DNA of 14,146 nt from Actinomycetota bacterium. GTDB lineage: Bacteria; Actinomycetota; Acidimicrobiia; Acidimicrobiales; Microtrichaceae. The stretch covers positions 1 through 14,146 of the forward strand of contig SXMI01000293.1 of the NCBI GenBank assembly GCA_005777415.1, in the 5' to 3' direction. Positions 6,472 through 12,859 of this stretch are shown here, in pieces; the first letter of the stretch is position 1; each line of letters begins with the position of its first letter. Under the pieces are notes generated by a model. It did not search any database and was not told where the DNA came from. It saw only the letters and a program-made list of their open reading frames with translations. The translations under genes were made by a program, and so were the position numbers.

Positions 6472-7060
6472 CACCGTCGAACTCCCCCGCCGATCGCTCA
6501 GCGGCCGACCCGCCGACACCGTCGCCCGCCTCCTCGAGTCGACGGTCGTGGAACTCCGCAGCCGGCCGGCGAAGGGCCTGACCGTCCGCAGCGTCGCCCG
6601 CCGGGCCGGTGTCGCCCCGGCGACCGCGTACACCTACTTCTCCTCCCGCGATCACCTCGTCACCGAGGTGTTCTGGCAGCGGCTCCAGCAGCTCCCACCA
6701 CCACCGGCCGCTGACGGGACCGCCGCCGAACGGGCCGGGGTTGCGCTGGGCGAGGTCGCCACGCTCGTGGCCGGTGAGCCCGAGCTCGCCGCCGCGTGCA
6801 CCCAGGCGATGCTGGCCGACGACCCCGAGGTCCGTCGCCTTCGTGACGCCATCGGCGCGGCGATCGTCGCACGGCTCGTCTCGGCGCTCGGCGAGGACGC
6901 CGACGAGGTCCGGATCCGGGCCCTCGGCCTGGCGTTCTCCGGTGCCATGCTGCAGGCCGGGATGGGGCACCTCGACTACGAGGACCTGCCCCACCAGCTC
7001 TCGTCGGCAGCGTCGCTGATCCTGGCGACACCCATCCACGACCACGGAGGTGACCGGTGA
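6464..7060 (+). CDS. TetR-family transcriptional regulator
   Basis: This 198 aa protein has an N-terminal TetR DNA-binding domain: VARLLESTVVELRSRPAKGL leads into the helix-turn-helix VRSVARRAGVAPATAYTYFS and the linker SRDHLVTEVFWQRL (about residues 20-72). The C-terminal helical part (about 85-190) is the divergent ligand-binding and dimer domain. ATG 6464 is chosen because the upstream in-frame extension to 6374 is Arg/Pro-rich and would span the promoter and operator; the ATG is consistent with a leaderless start. It is first in the operon, and its stop overlaps the next start (GTGA). From memory, the M. tuberculosis cyp51 locus also begins with a TetR-like gene (Rv0767c). It probably represses the operon and senses a lipid substrate or product; the ligand is unknown. 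Confidence 0.92.
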   Translation: MSSTVELPRRSLSGRPADTVARLLESTVVELRSRPAKGLTVRSVARRAGVAPATAYTYFSSRDHLVTEVFWQRLQQLPPPPAADGTAAERAGVALGEVATLVAGEPELAAACTQAMLADDPEVRRLRDAIGAAIVARLVSALGEDADEVRIRALGLAFSGAMLQAGMGHLDYEDLPHQLSSAASLILATPIHDHGGDR

Positions 7061-8268
7061 GCACGGCGACCGGGGCAGCACTGCGCTACAACCCCTACGA
7101 CTACGAGATCCACGAGGATCCGTACCCGACCTACCGACGCCTCCGGGCCGAGGCGCCGGTCTACCGCAACGACGAGTTGGGGTTCTGGGCGCTGTCCCGC
7201 CACGCCGACGTCACCGCCGCGTTCCGGGACTCGACCAGGTTCTCGAGCAGGCACGGGGTCAGCCTGGATCCGGCCGCCTCGGGGCCCCACGCCCACCGGA
7301 CCATGTCCTTCCTGGCCATGGACCCGCCCCGGCACACGAGGATGCGGGCGCTGGTCTCACGGGGGTTCACCCCCCGACGGGTCGTGGAGCTCGAGGACCG
7401 CATCCGGGCACTCACCGTCCACCACCTCGAGGCCGCCATCGAGCAGGGCTCCTTCGACTTCGTCGGCGACTTCGCCGGTCTGCTCCCCATGGACGTCATC
7501 TCCGAGCTCATGGGGGTGCCGCCGGCGGACCGAGCGGAGCTGCGACGGTTGGCCGACCTGCTCGTCCACCGGGAGGAGGGCGTCCAGGACGTCCCCCGGG
7601 CCGGGGTCGAGGCCGCGCTGGTCCTCGCCGGCTACTACGCCGACATGATCTCGCAGCGTCGGTCGCAACGGACCGACGACCTCACCTCGGCGCTGATCGA
7701 CGCCGAGATCGACGGTGATCGCCTCACGGACGACGAGATCACGGCGTTCCTGTTCCTGATGGTGGTGGCGGGCAACGAGACCACGACGAAGCTGCTCGCC
7801 AACGCGTGGTACTGGGCCTGGCGCACCCCCGAGGCCAAGGAGCTCGCGTTCGCCCAGGACCCCGACGAGGCGCCGATCGACGGGTGGGTCGAGGAGACCC
7901 TCCGCTACGACGCCTCGACCCAGATGCTCACCCGCCTCGTCACCGAGCCGGTGGAGCTGCACGGCACCGTTCTGGAGGAGGGGGACACGGCACTGCTGCT
8001 GGTCGGTTCCGCCAACCGCGACGAGGCCGTCTTCGAGGAGCCCGATTCCTACGACCTCACCCGCGATCCGTCGTCCCTGGTCAGCTTCGGTGTCGGCCGG
8101 CACTTCTGCCTGGGCGCATCACTGGCCCGACTCGAGACCCGCATCTGCCTGGAGGAGCTCGTGCGACGGATCGCCGACTACGAGATCGACGCGGCCGCCG
8201 CCGAGCGGTTCCACTCCATCAACGTGCGCGGGTTCGCCCACCTCCCGACCACGGTGGTGGCCCGGTGA
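7057..8268 (+). CDS. Cytochrome P450, CYP123-like
   Basis: A complete 403 aa soluble bacterial P450. Heme ligand is Cys351 in FGVGRHFCLG (344-353). The I-helix oxygen-activation motif is AGNETTT (238-244), with the usual acid-Thr pair as Glu-Thr, and the K-helix ExxR is E280-R283. No membrane anchor is present, as usual for class I bacterial P450s that take electrons from a ferredoxin. The N-terminus YNPYDYEIHEDPYPTYRRLR, the FLAMDPPRHTRMRALVSRGF block and the VRGFAHLP C-terminus are, from memory, very close to M. tuberculosis CYP123 (Rv0766c), which sits at the same place in the cyp51 locus. Its natural substrate is not known. GTG 7057 follows GGAGGTGA and overlaps the TetR stop by four bases, indicating translational coupling. 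Family placement is strong; exact CYP number needs alignment. Confidence 0.93.
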   Translation: MSTATGAALRYNPYDYEIHEDPYPTYRRLRAEAPVYRNDELGFWALSRHADVTAAFRDSTRFSSRHGVSLDPAASGPHAHRTMSFLAMDPPRHTRMRALVSRGFTPRRVVELEDRIRALTVHHLEAAIEQGSFDFVGDFAGLLPMDVISELMGVPPADRAELRRLADLLVHREEGVQDVPRAGVEAALVLAGYYADMISQRRSQRTDDLTSALIDAEIDGDRLTDDEITAFLFLMVVAGNETTTKLLANAWYWAWRTPEAKELAFAQDPDEAPIDGWVEETLRYDASTQMLTRLVTEPVELHGTVLEEGDTALLLVGSANRDEAVFEEPDSYDLTRDPSSLVSFGVGRHFCLGASLARLETRICLEELVRRIADYEIDAAAAERFHSINVRGFAHLPTTVVAR

Positions 8269-9065
8269 GCGAGCGCCCTGCACTCCCGGCCGAGCAGCGA
8301 CCGGCCGTCGTCACCGGCGCCTCCTCCGGGATCGGTGCCGCCACCGCCGTGGCCCTCGCGGCCCTGGGCCACCCGGTGCTGCTCGGCGCCCGACGCGTCG
8401 AACGCTGCGAGTCGACCGCCCAGCAGATCCGGGACGCCGGCGGTGTCGCCCACGTCGCCGCCCTCGACCTGCTCGACCCGGCGGCCGTGGACGGGTTCGC
8501 GGTCGCCGCCAACGAGGCCCTGGGTCAGGTCGAGATCCTGGTGTCCTGTGCCGGCGACGTCCTCCCCCGGTCCACCGTCGACACCACGCCCGAGGACTTC
8601 GCCGCCCAACTCCAGGTGAACCTGCTCGGCGCCCAGCGTCTGGTGACCCGCCTCAGCCCGGACATGATCCGGCGGCGTCGGGGCGACCTGGTGTTCGTCA
8701 CCTCCGACGTCGTCCGACTCCCGCGTCCGCTCATGTCGTCTTACGTCAGTTCCAAGTGGGGGCTCGAGGGCATGGCCCGGGCGCTCCAGATGGAGCTCGA
8801 GGGCACGGGGGTGCGCGCCTCGATCGTCCGCCCCGGGCCGACACTGACCGGCATGGGGATGGAGTGGGAGCCCGAGGTGCTCACGCCGGTGCTCGACGAG
8901 TGGAAGCGCTGGGGCCTCGTCCGCCACGCCGGCTACCTCAGCGCCGAGGCCGTGGCCGACGCCGTGGTGGTGGCGGCCACGCGACCGCCGGGGACCCACC
9001 TCACCCTGATCGAGGTCGAGCCCGAGGCCCCGGTCAGCCATCCGGCCGAGGACGACGCGCCGTGA
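8265..9065 (+). CDS. Short-chain dehydrogenase/reductase of the cyp51 operon
   Basis: A classical SDR of 266 aa. The cofactor motif is TGASSGIG (17-24), SCAG (94-97) replaces the usual NNAG, Asn119 is the structural/catalytic asparagine, and the catalytic Ser147, Tyr160 and Lys164 (YVSSK) are all in place. A Rossmann enzyme of this kind interconverts a hydroxyl and a ketone with NAD(P)(H). Lying between two P450 genes, it probably acts on the hydroxylated product of one of them or on a ketosteroid-like lipid, which is inference. From memory, the M. tuberculosis locus has an SDR (Rv0765c) at the same position. Both ends overlap neighbours by GTGA, and its GTG start has only a weak purine-rich site, so it likely depends on coupling to the upstream gene. 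Confidence 0.93.
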   Translation: MSERPALPAEQRPAVVTGASSGIGAATAVALAALGHPVLLGARRVERCESTAQQIRDAGGVAHVAALDLLDPAAVDGFAVAANEALGQVEILVSCAGDVLPRSTVDTTPEDFAAQLQVNLLGAQRLVTRLSPDMIRRRRGDLVFVTSDVVRLPRPLMSSYVSSKWGLEGMARALQMELEGTGVRASIVRPGPTLTGMGMEWEPEVLTPVLDEWKRWGLVRHAGYLSAEAVADAVVVAATRPPGTHLTLIEVEPEAPVSHPAEDDAP

Positions 9066-10441
9066 CGACGACCGAGGTCCCCGAGGTCGAGGTCCCCGAG
9101 GTGTCGGGCCGCTCCGACGAGCACGGCCACCTCACGGAGCTCCGCACGGACCCGATCGGGCTGCTGCAGCGCATCCGGAACGAGTGCGGCACGGTGGGTT
9201 CCTTCGATCTCGCCGGACGTCGGGTCGTGGTGGTGAGCGGAGCGGCCGCCAACGAGTGGTACTTCCGGGCGGCCGAGGAGGAGCTCGACCAGGCCGAGGC
9301 CTACCCGTTCATGACCCCCATCTTCGGCGAGGGCGTGGTGTTCGACGCCAGCCCGGAGCGTCGTCGCGAGATGCTCCACAACCAGGCCCTCCGTGACCGG
9401 TACATGCGCGGGCACGCCGAGACCATCGCCCGCGAGGTCGACGAGATGGTCGCCAACTGGGACCGGCTCGGCGCCGGGACCGTCGACCTGCTCGACTTCT
9501 TCGCCGAGCTGACCATCTACACGTCGAGCTCGTGCCTGATCGGCCGGAAGTTCCGGTCCTCGCTGGACGCCCGCTTCGCCGAGCTCTACCACGACCTCGA
9601 ACGCGGCACCGACGCCCTGGCCTTCGTCGACCCCTATGCCGACATCGAGTCGTTCCACCAGCGGGACCGGTCCCGCGCGGCCCTGGTCGACCTGGTCGGC
9701 GGGATCATGGAGGAGCGTCTCGCGATGCCCCCGGCCGAGGGGGACGAACGCGACCTCCTCGACGTCCTGTTGTCGATCCGTCGGGACGACGGGGAGCTGC
9801 AGTTCGACGCCGACGTCATCACCGGCATCTTCATCTCCATGATGTTCGCCGGTCACCACACGACCTCGACCACGGCGTCCTGGACGCTGTTGGAGCTCCT
9901 CCGGAACCCGGACCAGTTGACGGCGGTCGTGGGCGAGCTCGACGACCTGGCGGCCGACAGCAACCGGGAGGGGCTCGACCTGACCTACCAGGCCCTGCGG
10001 GAGATGCCGCTGCTCGAGTCCGCGATCAAGGAGGCACTCCGACTCCACCCGCCGCTGATCCTCCTCCTCCGGGTGGCGCAGGTCGACCTGGAGGTCGATG
10101 GCCGAACGATCCCGGCCGGCGACCTCGTCGGAGCCTCCCCAGCGGTGTCGAACCGGCTCGGCGAGGCCTTCGAGGACCCCGACCGCTTCGACCTGACCCG
10201 CTACCTGGCGCCCCGGGAGGAGGATCTGGCCAACCCGTGGGACTGGATCCCCTTCGGCGCCGGCCGACACCGCTGCGTCGGCGCGGCGTTCGCGATGATG
10301 CAGCTGAAGGCCATCTTCGCCGTGCTCCTGACCCGCTACCGGTTCGCGCTCGCCCAGGACCCCGAGTCCTACCGGACCGACCACTCGAAAATGGTCGTCC
10401 AACTCGCCCAGCCCTGCGCGGTGCACTGGGAGGCCCGGTGA
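9062..10441 (+). CDS. cyp51: Cytochrome P450 CYP51 (sterol 14-alpha-demethylase family)
   Basis: This 459 aa protein matches what I recall of M. tuberculosis CYP51 (Rv0764c, 451 aa) through long blocks: DEHGHLTELRTDPIGLLQRI, AYPFMTPIFGEGVVFDASPE, DFFAELTIYTSS and NDWIPFGAGRHRC-like sequence before VGAAFAMMQ, then RTDHSKMVVQLAQP at the end. The CYP51 signature in the B-C region (Y81 to D95) and the I-helix AGHHTT (263-268, in place of the AGHHTS of M. tuberculosis) are intact, ExxR is E324-R327, and heme Cys is C405. CYP51 removes the 14-alpha methyl of sterol precursors in three oxidative steps; in bacteria the physiological substrate is often unknown. No sterol synthesis genes are in the window. 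GTG 9062 overlaps the SDR stop, and the ferredoxin gene follows with another overlap. The first 15 residues carry a duplicated EVPEV not recalled in other CYP51s. Confidence 0.96.
   Translation: MTTTEVPEVEVPEVSGRSDEHGHLTELRTDPIGLLQRIRNECGTVGSFDLAGRRVVVVSGAAANEWYFRAAEEELDQAEAYPFMTPIFGEGVVFDASPERRREMLHNQALRDRYMRGHAETIAREVDEMVANWDRLGAGTVDLLDFFAELTIYTSSSCLIGRKFRSSLDARFAELYHDLERGTDALAFVDPYADIESFHQRDRSRAALVDLVGGIMEERLAMPPAEGDERDLLDVLLSIRRDDGELQFDADVITGIFISMMFAGHHTTSTTASWTLLELLRNPDQLTAVVGELDDLAADSNREGLDLTYQALREMPLLESAIKEALRLHPPLILLLRVAQVDLEVDGRTIPAGDLVGASPAVSNRLGEAFEDPDRFDLTRYLAPREEDLANPWDWIPFGAGRHRCVGAAFAMMQLKAIFAVLLTRYRFALAQDPESYRTDHSKMVVQLAQPCAVHWEAR
9074..9103 (+). repeat. 15-bp tandem duplication at the start of cyp51
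   Basis: GAGGTCCCCGAGGTC (9074-9088) is repeated as GAGGTCCCCGAGGTG (9089-9103), and each copy itself contains a GAGGTC/GAGGTG doublet. It encodes EVPEV twice, near residues 5-14, ahead of the conserved CYP51 fold. It is probably a slippage-derived, disordered N-terminal extension. Confidence 0.8.
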
Positions 10442-10638
10442 GCTGGCGCATCGAGATCGACGAGGACCTCTGCCAGGGGCACGGCGTCTGCGAGTCCGAG
10501 GCCCCCGGGGTGTTCTCGGTCGCCAAGGACGGCCGCCTCACCGTGCTCCGGCCGACCCCCGACGATGCGGACCGGCCGGCGGTGGACCTGGCCGTCCGCT
10601 ACTGCCCGACCCGAGCGATCCGAGTGACCGAGGAGTGA
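10438..10638 (+). CDS. 3Fe-4S ferredoxin, redox partner of the P450s
   Basis: A 66 aa acidic ferredoxin. Cluster ligands are C12 and C18 in DLCQGHGVC and C56 in RYCPTRA. The usual second cysteine is replaced by His15 in the CxxHxxC arrangement, which marks the single [3Fe-4S] ferredoxins that serve actinobacterial P450s. The length and motif match, from memory, Rv0763c (68 aa), encoded directly after CYP51 in M. tuberculosis and reported to support its activity. Electrons would come from an NAD(P)H-ferredoxin reductase not found in this window. GTG 10438 overlaps the cyp51 stop and is preceded by GGGAGG at four-to-five-base spacing, a better ribosome site than those of the two genes before it. 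Confidence 0.95.
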   Translation: MSWRIEIDEDLCQGHGVCESEAPGVFSVAKDGRLTVLRPTPDDADRPAVDLAVRYCPTRAIRVTEE

Positions 10639-10641
10639 GCC

Positions 10642-11202
10642 GTGCCCACCTACGACCGTGATGAACTCGACGAGATGGTCAGCCGCTGGCTGCAGGCCAA
10701 CCGGGACTGCGAGGCCATCGGCGACTGGCGGCCGCTGGCCGAGCTCTACACCGAGGACGCCACCTACGGCTGGAACTTCGGACCGCGAGAGGACTTCATG
10801 GCCGTCGGTCGCGACGAGATCCGGGACATCGCACTCGGACTGGAGATGGGCGGGCTCGACGGCTGGCAGTACCCGTACCAGCACGTGCTCGTGGACGACC
10901 GGCTCGGCCAGGTGCTCGGCCTCTGGAAGCAGGTCGCCGACGCGCCCCGGCCCGGGGGCGGCACCTACGAGGTCGGCGGGATCGGCGGTTCGTGGTTCGG
11001 CTACGGAGGCAACTTCCAGTGGGCCTGGCAGCGCGACTTCTTCGACTTCGGCAACGCCACCGCCCTGTTCCTCGAGATGATGGGCGACGGCACCCTGTCG
11101 GCCGGCATGACGGCCCGGATGGAACGGAGCCTGCAGCAGTCGCTCCCCGGCCACTACCCGTTCGGTGGCGCCCCGGCGCCGATCTGGCCCGAGGTGCACT
11201 GA
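10642..11202 (+). CDS. SnoaL/NTF2-like protein of the cyp51 operon
   Basis: This 186 aa protein starts at GTG 10642 after GAGGAG, three bases past the ferredoxin stop. Its first half has the look of the NTF2-like/SnoaL cone fold: a long N-terminal helix (DELDEMVSRWLQANRDCEAI), then DWRPLAELYTEDATYGWNFG and a GRDEIRDIA helix, followed by strands HVLVDDRLGQVLGLWKQV. The SnoaL-like group includes polyketide cyclases and ketosteroid-isomerase relatives as well as non-enzymatic binders. I see no certain catalytic pair. The aromatic-rich C-terminal half (SWFGYGGNFQWAWQRDFFDF) could line a hydrophobic pocket. In M. tuberculosis the gene after the ferredoxin (Rv0762c) is, from memory, an uncharacterised protein of similar length, which may be the orthologue. 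Role in the pathway is unknown. Confidence 0.82.
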   Translation: MPTYDRDELDEMVSRWLQANRDCEAIGDWRPLAELYTEDATYGWNFGPREDFMAVGRDEIRDIALGLEMGGLDGWQYPYQHVLVDDRLGQVLGLWKQVADAPRPGGGTYEVGGIGGSWFGYGGNFQWAWQRDFFDFGNATALFLEMMGDGTLSAGMTARMERSLQQSLPGHYPFGGAPAPIWPEVH

Positions 11203-11204
11203 CC

Positions 11205-12080
11205 ATGGACTCCCCTTCCCCCGACTCCCGTTCCCAGGACTCCCCGACCTACGGCTTCATCGGCCTCGGCAACATCGGCGGCCCCATGGCCCGACGCCTG
11301 ACGGGCTGGCCGGGTGGCCTCGTGGTCCGCGACCTGGACCCGGATCGGGTGGCACCGCTGGTGGCGGAGGGCGCCGTCGCCGCCGACTCCGTCACCGAGC
11401 TGGGCGAACGCTGCGACGCCGTGTCGGTCATGGTCCTGAACGACGCACAGGTCCGTGACGTCGTGGACGAACTGCTCACCACCATGCGCACCGACGGCGT
11501 GATCGCAGTGCACTCGACGATCGAGGCCCCGACCGCTGTCGAGCTCGCCGAACGCGCCGCCGCTGCAGGCGTGCGCCTGCTCGACGCCCCGGTCTCGGGC
11601 GGGTTCATCGGCGCCGCCGAGGGACGCCTCGCCGTGCTCGTCGGCGGCGACGAGGCTGCGATCGATCTGGTCCGCGGCCCGTGGGCCTGCTTCGCCGACC
11701 TGGTGATCCGCTTCGGTCCGGTCGGCGCAGGCACCCAGGCCAAGCTGGCCCGGAACCTGTTGCACTTCACCGCGTTCACGGCGGCCGCCGAGGCCCAGCA
11801 GCTCGCTGCCGCCGCAGGGATCGACCTGGCATCGCTCAGTCGCGTCGTCCGACACTCGGACGCCGTCACCGGCGGCCCCGGTTCGATCATGCTCCGCACC
11901 TCGACCGAGCCCCTGCGGCCGGGCGACGACTGGTACGACACCATGTGCCACGTGCGCTCGCTGGGCGAAAAGGACCTGGACCTGGCGCTCGGGCTGGCCC
12001 GCGAGCTGGGGGTGGACCTGCCGCTCGCGTCGCTGGCCCGGACCCACCTGGCCGCCGGTCTGGGCGTTCCCGAGGACTGA
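11205..12080 (+). CDS. 3-hydroxyisobutyrate dehydrogenase-family (beta-hydroxyacid) NAD(P)-dependent oxidoreductase
   Basis: A 291 aa enzyme starting at ATG 11205, two bases after the preceding stop. A low-complexity head (about residues 1-15, rich in Ser/Pro/Asp) precedes the Rossmann motif GFIGLGNIGGPMA (17-29). Asp43 after the second strand suggests preference for NAD. The family substrate-binding DAPVSGG (127-133), the catalytic lysine motif KLARN (K180, N184) and EKDL (255-258) are intact, so it is probably active. The family oxidises beta-hydroxy acids or reduces semialdehydes; specificity is not readable here. It ends the operon and converges on the lipoprotein gene. From memory, M. 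tuberculosis instead has a zinc alcohol dehydrogenase (Rv0761c, adhB) downstream, so this may be a functional replacement. Confidence 0.92.
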   Translation: MDSPSPDSRSQDSPTYGFIGLGNIGGPMARRLTGWPGGLVVRDLDPDRVAPLVAEGAVAADSVTELGERCDAVSVMVLNDAQVRDVVDELLTTMRTDGVIAVHSTIEAPTAVELAERAAAAGVRLLDAPVSGGFIGAAEGRLAVLVGGDEAAIDLVRGPWACFADLVIRFGPVGAGTQAKLARNLLHFTAFTAAAEAQQLAAAAGIDLASLSRVVRHSDAVTGGPGSIMLRTSTEPLRPGDDWYDTMCHVRSLGEKDLDLALGLARELGVDLPLASLARTHLAAGLGVPED

Positions 12081-12098
12081 CGGGACCGGCGGACCGGC

Positions 12099-12545
12099 TC
12101 AGGCGACCGTGACGTCGAAGCTGGCCGTCTCCGACGGCGGCACGTCGGTCTCCCACGGCCGCCGGTAGCCGAAGTCCAGCGTCGCCTCGCCGGCGGCGAC
12201 ACCCTCGAGCACGATCCGCTGCACGCCCCCGGCGCCGGGGATCTGCGCCGCCGGCGGCACGGAGGTGTCGGAGACGATCCGGACCACCGCCGTGTCGGGC
12301 GCCGAGGTCAGCTCCCAGGAGTACCCGGTGGTGGGATTCGACGCGAGCTCGAGCGTCACCTGCTGGCCCACACCCACCTCGACCGGCCCGGGCTCGGTCA
12401 CGACCGCACCGCCGCCTTCGGGCACCGACGAGGGCGTCGAGGTCGTCGTACTCGAGGAACCGGACGAGGAGTCGTCGCCGCAGGCCGCCAGGCCGCCGAG
12501 ACCGAGGAGGGCAATCGCGAGGAGGGAGAGGGTTCGTCGGAGCAT
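12099..12545 (-). CDS. Chagasin-like (I42) cysteine peptidase inhibitor lipoprotein
   Basis: This 148 aa precursor has a basic start, a hydrophobic signal segment and a lipobox LAAC with Cys22 as the lipidated residue, so the mature protein is tethered outside the membrane. A Ser/Thr-rich linker (about 25-50) precedes an immunoglobulin-like domain carrying the three inhibitory loops of the chagasin/ICP family: NPTTGYSW (70-77), GAGG (104-107) and RPW (129-131). Chagasins insert these loops into the active site of papain-type cysteine peptidases. In bacteria the target can be an own or a foreign protease; no such protease is in the window. The start ATG follows a leaderless-type -10. The gene is 18 bases from the convergent dehydrogenase and follows a 60 aa membrane-protein gene on the same strand. 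Confidence 0.88.
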   Translation of the reverse strand: MLRRTLSLLAIALLGLGGLAACGDDSSSGSSSTTTSTPSSVPEGGGAVVTEPGPVEVGVGQQVTLELASNPTTGYSWELTSAPDTAVVRIVSDTSVPPAAQIPGAGGVQRIVLEGVAAGEATLDFGYRRPWETDVPPSETASFDVTVA

Positions 12546-12551
12546 GCCCCG

Positions 12552-12557
12552 ACCGTA
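12552..12557 (-). promoter_or_regulatory. Leaderless-type -10 (TACGGT) for the chagasin-like gene
   Basis: On the minus strand TACGGT is followed by six bases (CGGGGC) and then the ATG at 12545. The element lies in the short gap after the stop of the upstream 60 aa gene, so the inhibitor could be transcribed independently. No clear Shine-Dalgarno is present. Confidence 0.45.
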
Positions 12558-12561
12558 GCCG

Positions 12562-12744
12562 TCAGGTGATCGCGATCCACGCCAGGAAGACCACGACCAC
12601 GAGCACCGCGATCACGACGATCGGCAGCGGGCCGAAGACCTCCTTGCGGCGCTGCCGGGCCTCGTAGGCCTCGTTCTCCTTGGAACCCACCTTCGGGAGG
12701 TGGTGCTGGTTCGCCTTGCGCGGCTTGCTCCCGCTGCTGCCCAT
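12562..12744 (-). CDS. Small tail-anchored membrane protein, 60 aa
   Basis: I do not recognise a named family. The product has a soluble, basic N-terminal part (MGSSGSKPRKANQHHLPKVG, then KENEAYEARQRRKEVFG) and a single C-terminal hydrophobic helix, PIVVIAVLVVVVFLAWIAIT (41-60), ending at the stop. The positive residues before the helix predict a cytoplasmic N-terminus. Small actinobacterial proteins with this layout are often annotated as hypothetical. The start ATG 12744 is supported by a TANNNT element six bases upstream and by the absence of a longer sensible frame. It is divergent from the acyl-CoA synthetase gene and lies 16 bases upstream of the chagasin-like gene. Confidence 0.75.
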   Translation of the reverse strand: MGSSGSKPRKANQHHLPKVGSKENEAYEARQRRKEVFGPLPIVVIAVLVVVVFLAWIAIT

Positions 12745-12750
12745 GACCGA

Positions 12751-12756
12751 ACCCTA
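12751..12756 (-). promoter_or_regulatory. Leaderless-type -10 (TAGGGT) for the 60 aa protein
   Basis: TAGGGT on the minus strand is followed by TCGGTC and then ATG, the same six-base spacing as in the neighbouring chagasin-like gene. No Shine-Dalgarno-like sequence is present close to the ATG. Confidence 0.5.
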
Positions 12757-12783
12757 CCGCCGGGAGCCGCCGGACGCGACCGG

Positions 12784-12789
12784 TACAGT
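12784..12789 (+). promoter_or_regulatory. Possible -10 (TACAGT) for the acyl-CoA synthetase
   Basis: TACAGT fits TANNNT and is one of the few AT-containing hexamers in the divergent gap. It would give a leader of roughly 65 bases before GTG 12860, and that leader contains two palindromes, GTCCGGAC (12791-12798) and GCCGGCGCCGGC (12822-12833), that may be operator or fold-forming sequence. No convincing -35 is seen. Confidence 0.35.
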
Positions 12790-12859
12790 CGTCCGGACCG
12801 CCAGCCCCGCCTGCCCCGCCAGCCGGCGCCGGCGGCGACGACCGGACAGGAGTCGGACC

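Noticed and set aside
8090..10441. 783-codon frame suggesting a long N-terminal fusion to CYP51
   Set aside because: The first 324 codons are an out-of-frame reading of the CYP123-like and SDR genes with low-complexity Arg/Pro content; the GTGA junction at 9062 explains the real start.
12081..12098. Intrinsic terminator between the convergent dehydrogenase and lipoprotein genes
   Set aside because: The 18 bases show a direct repeat (ACCGGCGG/ACCGGC) but no convincing hairpin and no T-tract.
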